64,000 nucleotides of DNA, taken from the NCBI RefSeq assembly GCF_001425905.1, contig NZ_LMDY01000016.1, positions 227,726-291,725 of the forward strand, given 5' to 3'. Of the stretch, positions 8,671 through 17,692 are shown in pieces. Every line of letters begins with the position of its first letter. Positions within the stretch are counted from its first letter, which is position 1. The notes under the pieces are model-generated. The model ran no database searches. It saw only the letters and a list, made by a program, of their open reading frames with translations, and was not told the origin of the DNA. A program made the position numbers and the translations under genes. The DNA is from Methylibium sp. Root1272. GTDB lineage: Bacteria > Pseudomonadota > Gammaproteobacteria > Burkholderiales > Burkholderiaceae_C.

Positions 8671-8856
8671 TTACCCTCGCTCTGCTCGTCGAGCAGGGCC
8701 TTGAGGGCGGTCGGCCGCACACGTCGACGCAGGAAGATCCCGGCCGCGGACCATCGCGGCGCGCGCCTCGTCCAGCACGTCGAGCAACTCGAGCGCCAGC
8801 CGATAGGCCTGCTCGAGCGCTTCGGCCAGCGCCAGTTCTGTTTCGCGCGTCGGCAT
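8671..8856 (-). CDS. possible small hypothetical protein
   Basis: A 61-residue reading frame starting 10 bp after the end of the TauE/SafE gene on the same strand. The first 40 residues form a plausible amphipathic helix (TELALAEALEQAYRLALELL) and the tail is polar and basic. No domain is recognised. The spacing favours translation with the permease, but the length is close to chance in GC-rich DNA. Beyond its 3' end, at 8642-8676, lies an AT-rich patch with the short palindrome CGAAAATTTCG (8657-8667), perhaps part of the promoter for the aldehyde dehydrogenase. Confidence 0.4.
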   Translation of the reverse strand: MPTRETELALAEALEQAYRLALELLDVLDEARAAMVRGRDLPASTCAADRPQGPARRAERG

Positions 8857-8866
8857 GCCGGTTCCG

Positions 8867-9610
8867 CTACGGAGTCGATCTGAACAGCATCGCAATGCCG
8901 AGCAGGACGAACATCGCATAGAGCGCTCGCTGGAAGGTCTCAGCCGGCATGCGCCGCCGCAGCCGGGTGCCGGCCCACAGGCCTGCGAATGCGGCGAGCA
9001 GCGCGACGCCGCTGGCCGTCATGTCCGGCGTGGCGGTGCCCGGAGCTGCCGTCCACAGCACGATCGCCAGCGCGACGGTCGCTACCGTGAAGCTGAGGCC
9101 CAGGGCCTGGATCAACTCGTCCTTGTCCATCTGCAGTGATTGCAGGTAGGGCACCATCGGCAGCACGAACACGCCGGTGGCCGCGGTCAGCACGCCGGAC
9201 AGGCTGCCGGCCAGCGCGCCCAGCCAGGCCTCGTGACGACGCGCCGGGCGCGGCAACGCAGGCCTGACCAGCCCCCACGCGCCATACACCACCAGTACCG
9301 CGCCGAGCGCGGCCCGCGGCCCGCGGCCTGCGCCGGCGAGGCTCGGCAAGGGGCTGAAGACGGTGAAGCACAGCAGGCCCGCCCACATCGGCCAGAGCCG
9401 GCGGCACAGGGCGCGCCAGCGCGGGCCGGCGCATTGCGCCAGGTTCGTGGCCAGCGAGGGCCACACCATCAGCGTGGCCGCGGCGGCCGGTGGCATCACC
9501 AGTCCGAGCAGTGCCATCGAGACGGTCGGCAGCCCCAGGCCCGACACGCCCTTGACGCCGCCGGCCAGCGCGAAGATCACGCCGATGACGGCGAGCAGTC
9601 CGATGTCCAT
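8867..9610 (-). CDS. TauE/SafE family membrane permease
   Basis: A 247-residue very hydrophobic protein with about eight predicted membrane segments and the duplicated glycine-rich motif of the TauE/SafE family (GGVKGVSGLGLPTV near the start, SGVLTAATGVFVLP in the middle). Members export small anions such as sulfite or sulfoacetate from the cytoplasm; the substrate here is unknown. The start at 9610 begins the protein right before the first membrane helix. An ATG at 9646 would add 12 polar residues. It is transcribed divergently from a LysR regulator 75 bp away, the usual arrangement for regulator and target. Confidence 0.88.
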   Translation of the reverse strand: MDIGLLAVIGVIFALAGGVKGVSGLGLPTVSMALLGLVMPPAAAATLMVWPSLATNLAQCAGPRWRALCRRLWPMWAGLLCFTVFSPLPSLAGAGRGPRAALGAVLVVYGAWGLVRPALPRPARRHEAWLGALAGSLSGVLTAATGVFVLPMVPYLQSLQMDKDELIQALGLSFTVATVALAIVLWTAAPGTATPDMTASGVALLAAFAGLWAGTRLRRRMPAETFQRALYAMFVLLGIAMLFRSTP

Positions 9611-9684
9611 GCCGGCATCGTCGCGGTGCGGTCGCGTGGTGTCCATCGCGCAGCGGCGCAGCTATCCTCCGGCAACCGCGAAGG

Positions 9685-10608
9685 ATGATGAAGCCGATGG
9701 CCCGAGCCCGCACTGCAACAAGTTTCCGCATCGACCCCTTCGATCTGCGCCTGTTCGGCGCCGTCGCCGAGGCGGGTTCGATCACGGCGGGCGCGCGCGA
9801 GATGCACCTGTCGCTGTCCGCCGCCAGTGCGCGCCTGCAGCACCTGGAACACGCGCTCGGCGCCGCGCTGCTGGTGCGGTCGAAGCAGGGTGTGGTGCCG
9901 ACCGATGCAGGGCACACGCTGCGGCGGCACGCCGGGCGGCTGCAGCGCGAGATGGAGGCGCTGCATGCCGAGATGTCGGCCCATGCCCATGGCGTGCGCA
10001 GCACGGTGCGCGTGCTGTGCAACACGGCGGCGATGACCGAGTACCTGCCGGCCTTGCTGGGGCGCTTCCTGGTCGCCCATCCGGACATCGACGTGGACCT
10101 TCGTGAGCTCGGCAGCGCGGACGTGCTGCGGGCGATGCGACAGGAGAACGCCGACATCGGCATCGTGGCGGACTACGTCGACACCGAAGGCCTGATCACG
10201 CGCGTGTTTCGCGAGGACCGCCTGGTGGTGCTGCAACCGGTGCGGAGCGGCAGGGCGGGGCGGCGCGCGCTGCGCTTCGCCGATGTGATCGACCAGCCCT
10301 TCGTCGGCCTGCCCGCCGAGAGCGGCCTGAGCCGCTTCCTGCAGGGTCAGGCGCTGCGCCAGGGGCGCGGACTGCACCACCGCGTGCGCGTGCGCAGCCT
10401 CGACGCGGTGGCCGGTCTGGTGGCCGACGGGGTCGGTGTCGCGGTGGTGCCGGCCGCGGCCGCCGCGCGGCTGGCGACCTCGCGCATCATCGTGCGGCCC
10501 CTGACGGACGCCTGGGCGACGCGCCGGCTGCTGCTGTGCACGACCGACGATGCGAACCCGGGCGCCGGATCAGCCGCGTTGCTGCGTTTTCTCTCGGACG
10601 CGTCCTAG
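9685..10608 (+). CDS. LysR family transcriptional regulator
   Basis: A 307-residue LysR-type regulator with an N-terminal winged helix-turn-helix (FDLRLFGAVAEAGSITAGAREMHLS...SARLQHLE) and a C-terminal periplasmic-binding-like effector domain (about residues 95-300). Divergent orientation from the TauE/SafE permease suggests that it controls that gene and itself. The start could be either of two adjacent ATGs or a third 12 bp downstream. Its stop codon interlocks with the convergent cydB stop in the four bases CTAG at 10605-10608, so the two genes have no intergenic terminator. Confidence 0.9.
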   Translation: MMKPMARARTATSFRIDPFDLRLFGAVAEAGSITAGAREMHLSLSAASARLQHLEHALGAALLVRSKQGVVPTDAGHTLRRHAGRLQREMEALHAEMSAHAHGVRSTVRVLCNTAAMTEYLPALLGRFLVAHPDIDVDLRELGSADVLRAMRQENADIGIVADYVDTEGLITRVFREDRLVVLQPVRSGRAGRRALRFADVIDQPFVGLPAESGLSRFLQGQALRQGRGLHHRVRVRSLDAVAGLVADGVGVAVVPAAAAARLATSRIIVRPLTDAWATRRLLLCTTDDANPGAGSAALLRFLSDAS

Positions 10609-11600
10609 CCGTAGCGCAATTCGGTGGCCTTGCCCCAGAACACGCGGTAGGAGAACACGGTGTAGGCCGCGATCGCCGGCACCGAGATGCAGACACCGAT
10701 GAGGATGACCTTCAGCGCGGCCGGGCTGCTGGCGGCCTGCCAGATCGTCAGCTGGTCGATCACGACGAAGGGATAGATGCTGTAGGCCAGTCCGAGGAAG
10801 CCGAACACGAACACCGCGATCAGCAGCACGAAGGGCAGCCAGCACAGTTCCTTGCGAACGATGGGCTGGTCGAGCACGAGGCGGGTGGTGACGAGCGCGA
10901 TGGCGGTCGTGAGCGGAATGGCCAGCAGCGCGATGATGGCCGGCAGCTCGAACCAGCGGTCGCGCACCGTCGCGCTGATCCACGGCGTGGCCAGCGAGAT
11001 CAGCACCATGCCGCCGACCACCGGCCACCAGGCCAGCTTGGCCCATCGGATGGCCTTGCGCTGCAGATCGCCTTCGGTCTTCATGATCAGCCAGGCCGCG
11101 CCGAGCAGCACGTAGGCCGCCGGCAGCGCGAAGGCGATCGCTGCGGCGAACACCGGGTAGTTCCAGCCCTGGCCGAAGCCGCTGATGTAGCGGCCGAGCA
11201 TCCAGCCCTGCGACATCGACGCGAGCAGCGAGCCGGCGAAGAACAGCCGGTCCCAGGTGGCCTTGTGCACGTCCTTGGCCTTGACACGGAAGTCGAAGGC
11301 CACGCCGCGCAGCATCAGGCCGATCAGCATCAGCGTGACCGGTAGGTAGAGCTGCGACAGCACCAGGCCGTGGGCCTTGGGGAAGGCGATCAGCAGGATG
11401 CCGATGCCCAGCACCAGCCAGGTCTCGTTGGCGTCCCAGAACGGGCCGATCGAGGCGATCAGCACGTCCTTCTCGGTGGCATTGGCGCGCGGCATCAGCA
11501 GGCCGACACCGAGGTCGTAGCCGTCGCTGACGACGTAGACGAGCATCGAGATGCCCATCAGCGCCATGAAGATCAGTGGCAGCGATTGATCGAACGTCAT
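10605..11600 (-). CDS. cydB: cytochrome bd-type quinol oxidase subunit II
   Basis: A 331-residue integral membrane protein with about eight or nine membrane helices, the usual length of CydB/CioB. Subunit II pairs with CydA in the cytoplasmic membrane to reduce oxygen with electrons from quinol. The N-terminus (LIFMALMGISMLVYVVSDGYDLGVG) and the FWDANETWLVLG signature are typical. The start overlaps the cydA stop as ATGA (11597-11600), so the subunits are translationally coupled. No small CydX-like gene follows because the gene ends inside the convergent LysR stop. Confidence 0.95.
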   Translation of the reverse strand: MTFDQSLPLIFMALMGISMLVYVVSDGYDLGVGLLMPRANATEKDVLIASIGPFWDANETWLVLGIGILLIAFPKAHGLVLSQLYLPVTLMLIGLMLRGVAFDFRVKAKDVHKATWDRLFFAGSLLASMSQGWMLGRYISGFGQGWNYPVFAAAIAFALPAAYVLLGAAWLIMKTEGDLQRKAIRWAKLAWWPVVGGMVLISLATPWISATVRDRWFELPAIIALLAIPLTTAIALVTTRLVLDQPIVRKELCWLPFVLLIAVFVFGFLGLAYSIYPFVVIDQLTIWQAASSPAALKVILIGVCISVPAIAAYTVFSYRVFWGKATELRYG

Positions 11601-12979
11601 GTGGCACTCCCCTTGGCCAGTGCGGCGGCGGCGCGGCCCTTGGCCTGCTCGAGCGCGTCGGGCTGGATCACGTCTTCGGGCTTCTCGGCCATGTACTTGA
11701 GCACGCTGACGTAGGCCACGATCAGCGCGAGGTAGAGCGTCACGTACAGTGCGAGGCTGAGGGCGATCATCGAGGAAGGCACGTTGGTCGCGGCCACGTC
11801 GGCGGTGCGCAGCAGGCCGTAGACGATGAAGGGCTGGCGGCCGATCTCGGTCACGTACCAGCCCGCCACGGTAGCGATCCAGCCGGAGAAGGTCATGCCC
11901 GCCAGCACCCACAGCAGCCCGCGCGACAGGCGTTGCGGCGCCCAGCCAGCGCGGCGCCCCATCCACCAGCCGGCCCAGCTCACCAGCAGCATCAGCACGC
12001 CCACGCCGACCATCACGCGGAAGGCGAAGAACAGCGGCGCGGCCGGCGGGTGCGCGTCGGGGAAGTCGTTCAGGCCCTTGATCTCGCCGTCGGCATCGTG
12101 GGTCAGGATCAGGCTCGCCATCTTCGGGATCGCGATCTCGAAGTGGTTGGTGCGGGCCTTGTCGTCGGGCACCGCGAACAGCAGCAGCGGCGCGCCTTTC
12201 TCGGTCTCCCACACGCCCTCCATCGCGGCGATCTTCTGCGGCTGGTGGTGCAGGGTGTTGAGGCCATGCAGGTCGCCGACGAAGATCTGCACCGGGATCA
12301 GCAGCGCCGCGACGGTGAGCCCGACGCGCAGCACCTTGGGCGCCGAGCGCTCGGCCTGGCCGCGCAGCAGCTGCCAGGCGCTCAGCCCGGCCATCAGGAA
12401 GGCGCAGGTCAGTGCAGACGCCAGCAGCATGTGGGTGAAGCGGTAGGGGAAGGACGGGTTGAACAGCACCTCGGCCCAGCTCTTGACGTGGAACACGCCG
12501 TCGATCACCTCGTGGCCGGCGGGCGTCTGCATCCAGGAGTTCAGTGCCAGGATCCAGAATGCGCTGACGGTGGTGCCGAAGGCGACGAAGAAGCTCGCCA
12601 TCATGTGGATGCGCTCGCTGACGCGGCCGTGGCCGAACAGCATCACGCCCAGGAAGCCGGCCTCGAGGAAGAAGGCCGTGAGCACCTCGTAGCCGAGCAG
12701 CGGCCCGGCCACGTTGCCGGCCTTCTCCATGAAGCCCGGCCAGTTGGTGCCGAACTGGAAGCTCATGGTGATGCCGCTCACCACGCCGAGCGCGAAGCTC
12801 AGCGCGAACACCTTGGTCCAGAAGCGGTAGGCCGCGAGCCAGGCGCCGTCGCGGGTGCGCAGCCAGCGCCAGCGGAAGAACAGCAGCAGCCAGCCCAGCG
12901 CGATGGTGATCGTCGGGAACAGGATGTGGAAGGTGATGTTGGCGGCGAACTGCGCGCGCGCGAGGATCAGCGGGTCCAT
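11597..12979 (-). CDS. cydA: cytochrome bd-type quinol oxidase subunit I, short Q-loop (CIO type)
   Basis: A 460-residue CydA, clearly shorter than the E. coli form (about 522). The periplasmic Q-loop after GLNTLHHQPQKIAAMEG is short, which is characteristic of cyanide-insensitive oxidases (CioA). Haem ligands are plausible at His18 (ANITFH) and in the later conserved helices; the NSWMQTPAG motif is present. The enzyme is a high-affinity terminal oxidase that does not pump protons. It lies 24 bp downstream of a GbsR/MarR regulator gene and is overlapped by cydB. A cioA name would be equally apt. Confidence 0.94.
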   Translation of the reverse strand: MDPLILARAQFAANITFHILFPTITIALGWLLLFFRWRWLRTRDGAWLAAYRFWTKVFALSFALGVVSGITMSFQFGTNWPGFMEKAGNVAGPLLGYEVLTAFFLEAGFLGVMLFGHGRVSERIHMMASFFVAFGTTVSAFWILALNSWMQTPAGHEVIDGVFHVKSWAEVLFNPSFPYRFTHMLLASALTCAFLMAGLSAWQLLRGQAERSAPKVLRVGLTVAALLIPVQIFVGDLHGLNTLHHQPQKIAAMEGVWETEKGAPLLLFAVPDDKARTNHFEIAIPKMASLILTHDADGEIKGLNDFPDAHPPAAPLFFAFRVMVGVGVLMLLVSWAGWWMGRRAGWAPQRLSRGLLWVLAGMTFSGWIATVAGWYVTEIGRQPFIVYGLLRTADVAATNVPSSMIALSLALYVTLYLALIVAYVSVLKYMAEKPEDVIQPDALEQAKGRAAAALAKGSAT

Positions 12980-13003
12980 GCGGTCGGTCCTTTCAGATCG
13001 GAG

Positions 13004-13570
13004 TCAACGCGGCTCGGGCGGCGGCGCGGCGGGCCTCGCCTTGCGGGCGAACTCCAGCAGCCGCTGAACTTTAGAGCCCATCTTCATCAGCTGGGAGAGG
13101 GTTTTCGCATCGAGCTTCTGGACGTCGTCGAACCAGGTGCTCATCAGCTCGATCAGTTCGTGCATGCCGCGCAGGCGCTGCTGCGCGATGCGGTCGGCCT
13201 CGCTGGTCGGCGTCTCGAGCAGCGCGCTGCGCAGCATCGTCAGCGTGGGTTCGATCTCGCGGCGCCGGCGCTCCTCGGCGAGCGTGCGGAAGATCTCCCA
13301 GGCATCGGTCGGGGCCTCGAAGTATTCGCGCCGATCGCCGGACAGGTGGCGCAACCGGACCAGCCGCCAGGCCTGCAACTCCTTCAGCCCCATGCTGACG
13401 TTGGAGCGCGAGAACTCCAGTTGCTCGGCGATGTCGTCCGCATGCAGCGGCGCCGGCGACACGAAGATCAACGCGTAGATCTGTCCGACCGTGCGGTTGA
13501 TGCCCCAGCGGCTGCCCATCTCGCCGAAGTGCGAGACGAAGCTGTGGACGAGAGGGGACAGCGTGCTCAT
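13004..13570 (-). CDS. GbsR/MarR-like transcriptional regulator of the cyd operon
   Basis: A 188-residue winged helix-turn-helix regulator of the GbsR subgroup of MarR proteins. The DNA-binding part covers about residues 20-90 (QIYALIFVSPAPLHADDIAEQLEFSRSNVSMGLKEL), followed by a helical dimerisation region. It is the first gene of the regulator-cydA-cydB transcript. A perfect 30-bp palindrome 32 bp upstream of its start is the obvious candidate operator, implying autoregulation and control of the oxidase. No cysteine or metal-binding pattern reveals the signal. Confidence 0.88.
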   Translation of the reverse strand: MSTLSPLVHSFVSHFGEMGSRWGINRTVGQIYALIFVSPAPLHADDIAEQLEFSRSNVSMGLKELQAWRLVRLRHLSGDRREYFEAPTDAWEIFRTLAEERRRREIEPTLTMLRSALLETPTSEADRIAQQRLRGMHELIELMSTWFDDVQKLDAKTLSQLMKMGSKVQRLLEFARKARPAAPPPEPR

Positions 13571-13601
13571 GCGGTGGGTGCGGAAGGTGATCGAAGTCTA
13601 G

Positions 13602-13631
13602 CTGAATTTTCAGTAATTACTGAAAATTCAG
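13602..13631. promoter_or_regulatory. perfect 30-bp palindrome, candidate GbsR operator
   Basis: The left half CTGAATTTTCAGTAA is followed immediately by its exact reverse complement, with no mismatch over 30 bp. The element contains two smaller inverted repeats (CTGAATTTTCAG and CTGAAAATTCAG). It is strikingly AT-rich against its surroundings and sits between the divergent regulator-cydAB and coaBC genes, closest to the regulator start. A dimeric or tetrameric MarR/GbsR protein binding here would block the promoter. The identity of the bound protein is inferred. Confidence 0.75.
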
Positions 13632-13748
13632 ACTGTACCGAATGTGGTGGCGAGCGCGTGCCCTCGCGCGAGCGGCGGTGCCGGGCGGCCGCGATAATCG
13701 CGCCCATCCGGCGGCTCGACGAGCGGCCTCGACGACGAAAGCCTCACG

Positions 13749-14993
13749 ATGACCGATCGCCCCGAGCCTGGCGGTGACCTCGCGAACCGGCAGCTCGTGC
13801 TGGGACTGAGCGGCGGCGTGGCCTGCTACAAGGCGGCCGAGCTGCTGCGCTTGCTGGTCAAGGCCGGGGCCAGCGTGCGGGTGGTGATGACCGATGCCGC
13901 GCAGCAGTTCATCACGCCGGTGACGATGCAGGCGCTGTCGGGCCAGCCCGTGCTGACCAGCCAGTGGGACGCCGGCGAGCCGAACAACATGGCGCACATC
14001 AACCTCACGCGCGATGCCGACGCGGTGATCGTCGCGCCGGCCAGTGCCGACCTGATGGCCAAGCTGGCCCAGGGCCGGGCCGACGAACTGCTGAGCCTGC
14101 TGTGTCTGGCGCGCCCCATCGCCCGCTGCCCGCTGCTGCTGGCTCCGGCGATGAACCGCGAGATGTGGTCGCACCCGGCCACCCAGCGCAACCTGGCGCA
14201 GCTGCGGGCCGATGGCGCGACGGTGCTCGGGCCGGCGAATGGCGACCAGGCCTGCGGCGAGGTCGGCGACGGCCGCATGCTCGAGGCCGCCGAACTGTTC
14301 GAGGACATCGTGGCGCAGCTCGCGCCCAAGCCGCTGGCCGGCGAGCGCGTGCTGATCACCGCCGGGCCGACCTTCGAGGCGATCGATCCGGTGCGCGGGC
14401 TCACCAACCGCTCCAGCGGCAAGATGGGTTTCGCGCTGGCGCGTGCCGCGCGCGAGGCCGGTGCCGAGGTCACGCTGGTGGCCGGCCCGGTGCACCTGCC
14501 CACGCCGCGCGGCGTGCGGCGCATCGACGTGCAGAGCGCCGAGCAGATGCTCGCGGCCGTGCTGCCGCTGGCCGCGACGCACGGCATCTTCGTCGCCACG
14601 GCCGCGGTCGCCGACTGGCGTCCGGCGCGGCTGGCCGAGCACAAGATCAAGAAGGACGGCAAGAAGCAGGCGCCGAGCTTCGAGCTCACCGAGAACACCG
14701 ACATCCTGGCCACCGTGGCGGCACTGCCGAAGCCGCCGTACTGCGTCGGCTTCGCGGCCGAGAGCGAGCAGCTCGCCGTGCACGCGCGTGCCAAGCTCGA
14801 GCGAAAGAAGCTGCCGCTGGTGGTGGGCAACCTCGGGCCGGCCACCTTCGGCCGCGACGACAACGCGCTGCTGCTGGTCGACGCGCAGGGCGAGCAGCCA
14901 CTGCCGGCCGACGGCGGCACGGCCGACAAGCTCACGCTGGCGCGTGCGCTGGTGGCCGAGATCGCGCGGCGCCGCGCCACCCTGGATATCTGA
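13749..14993 (+). CDS. coaBC: bifunctional phosphopantothenoylcysteine decarboxylase/phosphopantothenate-cysteine ligase
   Basis: A 414-residue two-domain enzyme of coenzyme A synthesis. The N-terminal CoaC flavoprotein domain (about residues 15-190) has the [11 protein letters not shown] start, the AHINL histidine and the PAMNREMW motif. The C-terminal CoaB ligase domain (about 195-410) has [14 protein letters not shown] and the nucleotide-binding VAAVADWRP region. It joins cysteine to 4-phosphopantothenate and then decarboxylates the product. It is followed after 4 bp by dut, a common proteobacterial order. Confidence 0.96.
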   Translation: MTDRPEPGGDLANRQLVLGLSGGVACYKAAELLRLLVKAGASVRVVMTDAAQQFITPVTMQALSGQPVLTSQWDAGEPNNMAHINLTRDADAVIVAPASADLMAKLAQGRADELLSLLCLARPIARCPLLLAPAMNREMWSHPATQRNLAQLRADGATVLGPANGDQACGEVGDGRMLEAAELFEDIVAQLAPKPLAGERVLITAGPTFEAIDPVRGLTNRSSGKMGFALARAAREAGAEVTLVAGPVHLPTPRGVRRIDVQSAEQMLAAVLPLAATHGIFVATAAVADWRPARLAEHKIKKDGKKQAPSFELTENTDILATVAALPKPPYCVGFAAESEQLAVHARAKLERKKLPLVVGNLGPATFGRDDNALLLVDAQGEQPLPADGGTADKLTLARALVAEIARRRATLDI

Positions 14994-14997
14994 ACCC

Positions 14998-15447
14998 ATG
15001 ACGACGATCGACGTGAAAGTGCTGGACCCGCGCATGGCGGACCAACTGCCCGCCTATGCCACTCCGGGCAGCGCCGGCCTCGACCTGCGCGCCTGCCTCG
15101 ACGCGCCGCTGTTGCTCGAGCCCGGGCAGACGCAGCTGATCCCGACCGGCCTGTCCATCCACATCGGCGACCCGGGCCTGGCCGCGGTGATCCTGCCGCG
15201 CTCGGGGTTGGGCCACAAGCACGGCATCGTGCTTGGCAACCTGGTCGGGTTGATCGACTCAGACTACCAGGGACCGCTGATGGTGAGCTGCTGGAACCGC
15301 GGGCCGGTCGCCTTCACGGTGCAGCCGCTCGAACGCATCGCGCAACTGGTGATCGTGCCGGTGGTGCAGGCAAGCTTCCGGGTCGTCGACGACTTCGGCG
15401 CCTCGGAGCGCGGCGAGGGCGGTTTCGGTTCGACCGGCAAGCGCTGA
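14998..15447 (+). CDS. dut: deoxyuridine 5'-triphosphate nucleotidohydrolase
   Basis: A 149-residue trimeric dUTPase that hydrolyses dUTP to dUMP and pyrophosphate, keeping uracil out of DNA. All five family motifs are visible: [33 protein letters not shown] and the C-terminal glycine-rich arm [10 protein letters not shown]. The ATG at 14998 lies 4 bp after the coaBC stop and gives the standard N-terminus, so the two genes are very likely one transcript. Confidence 0.96.
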   Translation: MTTIDVKVLDPRMADQLPAYATPGSAGLDLRACLDAPLLLEPGQTQLIPTGLSIHIGDPGLAAVILPRSGLGHKHGIVLGNLVGLIDSDYQGPLMVSCWNRGPVAFTVQPLERIAQLVIVPVVQASFRVVDDFGASERGEGGFGSTGKR

Positions 15448-15476
15448 CGGCCCGAAGCGCGCGCAGCGCGGCCGGC

Positions 15477-15998
15477 TCAGTGCAACTGCGGTGAGGGCGG
15501 CACCGCGCTCAGCACCGAGAGCACCGAGGTGGAGACCGACCCGTGCTCGACCTCTTCGTCGCTGGCCGCGCGCACGTCGCGCACCTTGAGCGCGAGAACC
15601 AGGGCGATGCCGGCCAGCGGGTGGTTGCCGTCGAGCACCACGTGGCTGTCGTAGACCTCGGTGATCGTGTAGACGGTATCGAGCGGCAGGTCGCGCGTGG
15701 TCGTGCCCTCGGGCGGCCCGTCGAACTGCATGCCGGCCTCGATGTGCTCGGGGAACACGCTGCGTTCCTCGAAGAACACCAGGTCGGCGTCGTAGTCGCC
15801 GAAAGCGTGCTCGGGCTCCAGATGCAGCGTGGCCTCGAAGCCTTCGGACTGGCCGACGATCGATTCCTCGACCTTGGCCAGCAGGTCGTCGCCACCGACG
15901 AAGAACTCCACCGGCTCGGCCAGTTCGTCGATCAGCTGACCGTGCGCATCTTCGAGCCGCCAGGTCAGACTGACGACGCAGGGGGGCGTGATTTGCAT
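15477..15998 (-). CDS. FKBP-type peptidyl-prolyl isomerase, SlyD-like
   Basis: A 173-residue SlyD-type FKBP. The FKBP core (about residues 1-60 and 120-155) surrounds an insert-in-flap chaperone domain (about 65-120), and the residues around DELAEPVEFFVG and GQSEGF are conserved. The enzyme catalyses cis-trans isomerisation of prolyl bonds and assists folding. The histidine/cysteine-rich metal tail of E. coli SlyD is absent; the tail here is serine/valine/proline-rich. It is divergent from roxA with only 25 bp between starts, and no clear ribosome-binding site is seen. Confidence 0.88.
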   Translation of the reverse strand: MQITPPCVVSLTWRLEDAHGQLIDELAEPVEFFVGGDDLLAKVEESIVGQSEGFEATLHLEPEHAFGDYDADLVFFEERSVFPEHIEAGMQFDGPPEGTTTRDLPLDTVYTITEVYDSHVVLDGNHPLAGIALVLALKVRDVRAASDEEVEHGSVSTSVLSVLSAVPPSPQLH

Positions 15999-16023
15999 GA
16001 AAGGATGATCGCACAATGAGGCC

Positions 16024-17172
16024 ATGCCCCTGCCTCCCGCCATCGATACGCCGACCCCGTTGCTGGGCGCCCTGAGCCCGCGCCGGTTCATGCGCCGCCA
16101 CTGGCAGAAGCAGCCGCTGCTGATCCGCCAGGCGCTGCCCGGCATGCCCCCGCCGCTGGGTCGCAGCGCGCTGTTCACGCTGGCCGGCAACGAGGATGTC
16201 GAGTCGCGCCTGATCGTGCGGCAGCGCGATCGCTGGACCCTGCGTTCGGGGCCGTTGCCGCGCCGCGCGCTGCCGCCGGTTTCGCAGGCCGGCTGGACCT
16301 TGCTGGTGCAGGGCCTGGACCTGCACGTGCCGGCGGCGCGCGAACTGCTGTCGATGTTTCGCTTCGTGCCCGAAGCGCGGCTCGACGACCTGATGCTGTC
16401 CTGGGCCAGCGACGGCGGCGGTGTCGGCCCCCATGTCGACTCCTACGACGTGTTCCTGCTGCAGGTGCAGGGCCGGCGCCGCTGGCGCATCGCGCCACCG
16501 GGCGACGACACGCTGAGGCCGGATCTGCCGCTGAAGATCCTGGCGCACTTCGTCCCGCAACAGGAGTGGCTGCTCGAACCCGGCGACATGCTCTACCTGC
16601 CGCCCGGCTGGGGGCACGACGGTGTGGCCGAAGGCGAGTGCATGACCGCGTCGATCGGTTTCCGCGCCCCGGCGCGCGGCGAACTGGCGCGCGAGGTACT
16701 GGGCCGACTGCTCGAGCGCGAGGACGAGGCGCCGCGGGTGCTGTACCGCGATGCAGCCCAGCCGGCGACCGATGCGCCGGGGCGCATCCCCGAGGCGCTG
16801 CAGCGCTTTGCGGCCGATGCGGTGTCGCGCGCGCTGCGCGATCCGCGGGCGCTGCAGGCGGCGCTGGGCGAGGCGCTCACCGAGCCGAAGCCGCACGTCT
16901 GGTTCGCACCGCCGGCCGAAGTGGCGGCGCTCGGCTCCGGCGTTCGCCTGGACCCGCGCACGCGCATGATGTACGACGCAGCCCATGTGTTCGTGAATGG
17001 CGAGTCCTGGCGCGCCGCGGGGCGCGATGCCGCATTGATGCGCCGGCTCGCCGACCGGCGCGCGTTGTCGACACGCGAATTGGAGCGGGCCAGCGAGCCT
17101 GCACGGGAGTTGTTGACGCAGTGGGCCGAAGACGGCTGGCTGCAGGTCGTGGGAGACGAGGATGACTGCTGA
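16024..17172 (+). CDS. roxA: cupin/JmjC ribosomal protein hydroxylase, RoxA (YcfD) family
   Basis: A 382-residue iron(II)/2-oxoglutarate oxygenase of the YcfD/RoxA family, which hydroxylates an arginine of ribosomal protein L16. The iron ligands are visible as His137 and Asp139 (GPHVDSYDVF) and His198 (GWGHDG). The N-terminus (PRRFMRRHWQKQPLLIRQA) is typical, and a helical dimerisation and winged-helix region follows the cupin core. Its last 11 bases overlap the next gene. The substrate is inferred from family. Confidence 0.88.
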   Translation: MPLPPAIDTPTPLLGALSPRRFMRRHWQKQPLLIRQALPGMPPPLGRSALFTLAGNEDVESRLIVRQRDRWTLRSGPLPRRALPPVSQAGWTLLVQGLDLHVPAARELLSMFRFVPEARLDDLMLSWASDGGGVGPHVDSYDVFLLQVQGRRRWRIAPPGDDTLRPDLPLKILAHFVPQQEWLLEPGDMLYLPPGWGHDGVAEGECMTASIGFRAPARGELAREVLGRLLEREDEAPRVLYRDAAQPATDAPGRIPEALQRFAADAVSRALRDPRALQAALGEALTEPKPHVWFAPPAEVAALGSGVRLDPRTRMMYDAAHVFVNGESWRAAGRDAALMRRLADRRALSTRELERASEPARELLTQWAEDGWLQVVGDEDDC

Positions 17173-17692
17173 ACCGACCGATGGATCGCAGGAGGATGCG
17201 CCGGCGCCTGCCGGTGGCACGCAGGTGATCGACACGCGCGAGGGCTTCGCCCGAGCCGTGCTGGCCGCACTGGACGAGTGTGCGGAGGCCGGAGCACAGC
17301 ATCTCTGGTTGTGCGACCGTGACTTCGCCCGCTGGCCGCTCGGGCAGCCCGCGGTGATCGAGGCGCTGACACGCTGGGCCGGCTCGCGACGCCGGCTCAC
17401 CGTACTGGCCGCCGGTTACGACGGCTTCGCGCAGCGCTTTCCGCGCTGGGTCCACTGGCGGCGCCAGTGGTCGCACATCGTCCAGTGCCTGGCGGTCCAC
17501 GAGGAAGTGGCCGACAAGCTGCCGACGCTGCTGTTCGCGCCGGAACGGGTGGCCGTCCGCTTGCACGATGGCGAGCGCTACCGGGGCCGGATCTACCGCG
17601 AGACGGCGGATCTGGTGTCCTGTCGAGAACTCGTTGAGGCGCTTTTGCAACGAGCCGACGACAGCTTCCCTGTGACGACCTTGGGTCTATGA
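17162..17692 (+). CDS. conserved hypothetical protein (DUF7931-like)
   Basis: A 176-residue protein overlapping the 3' end of roxA by 11 bp and probably translated with it. The fold resembles a phospholipase D-like nuclease half without obvious HKD catalytic residues (LWLCDRDFARWPLGQPAVIEAL, RWVHWRRQWSHIVQC). Similar proteins commonly follow roxA in Burkholderiales and carry the DUF7931 label; this comparison is from memory. No signal peptide or membrane segment is present. Function is unknown. Confidence 0.75.
   Translation: MTAEPTDGSQEDAPAPAGGTQVIDTREGFARAVLAALDECAEAGAQHLWLCDRDFARWPLGQPAVIEALTRWAGSRRRLTVLAAGYDGFAQRFPRWVHWRRQWSHIVQCLAVHEEVADKLPTLLFAPERVAVRLHDGERYRGRIYRETADLVSCRELVEALLQRADDSFPVTTLGL

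Noticed and set aside
8523..8720. A 65-codon minus-strand frame upstream of the aldehyde dehydrogenase
   Set aside because: No start signal, no conserved look, and it overlaps the likely promoter region.
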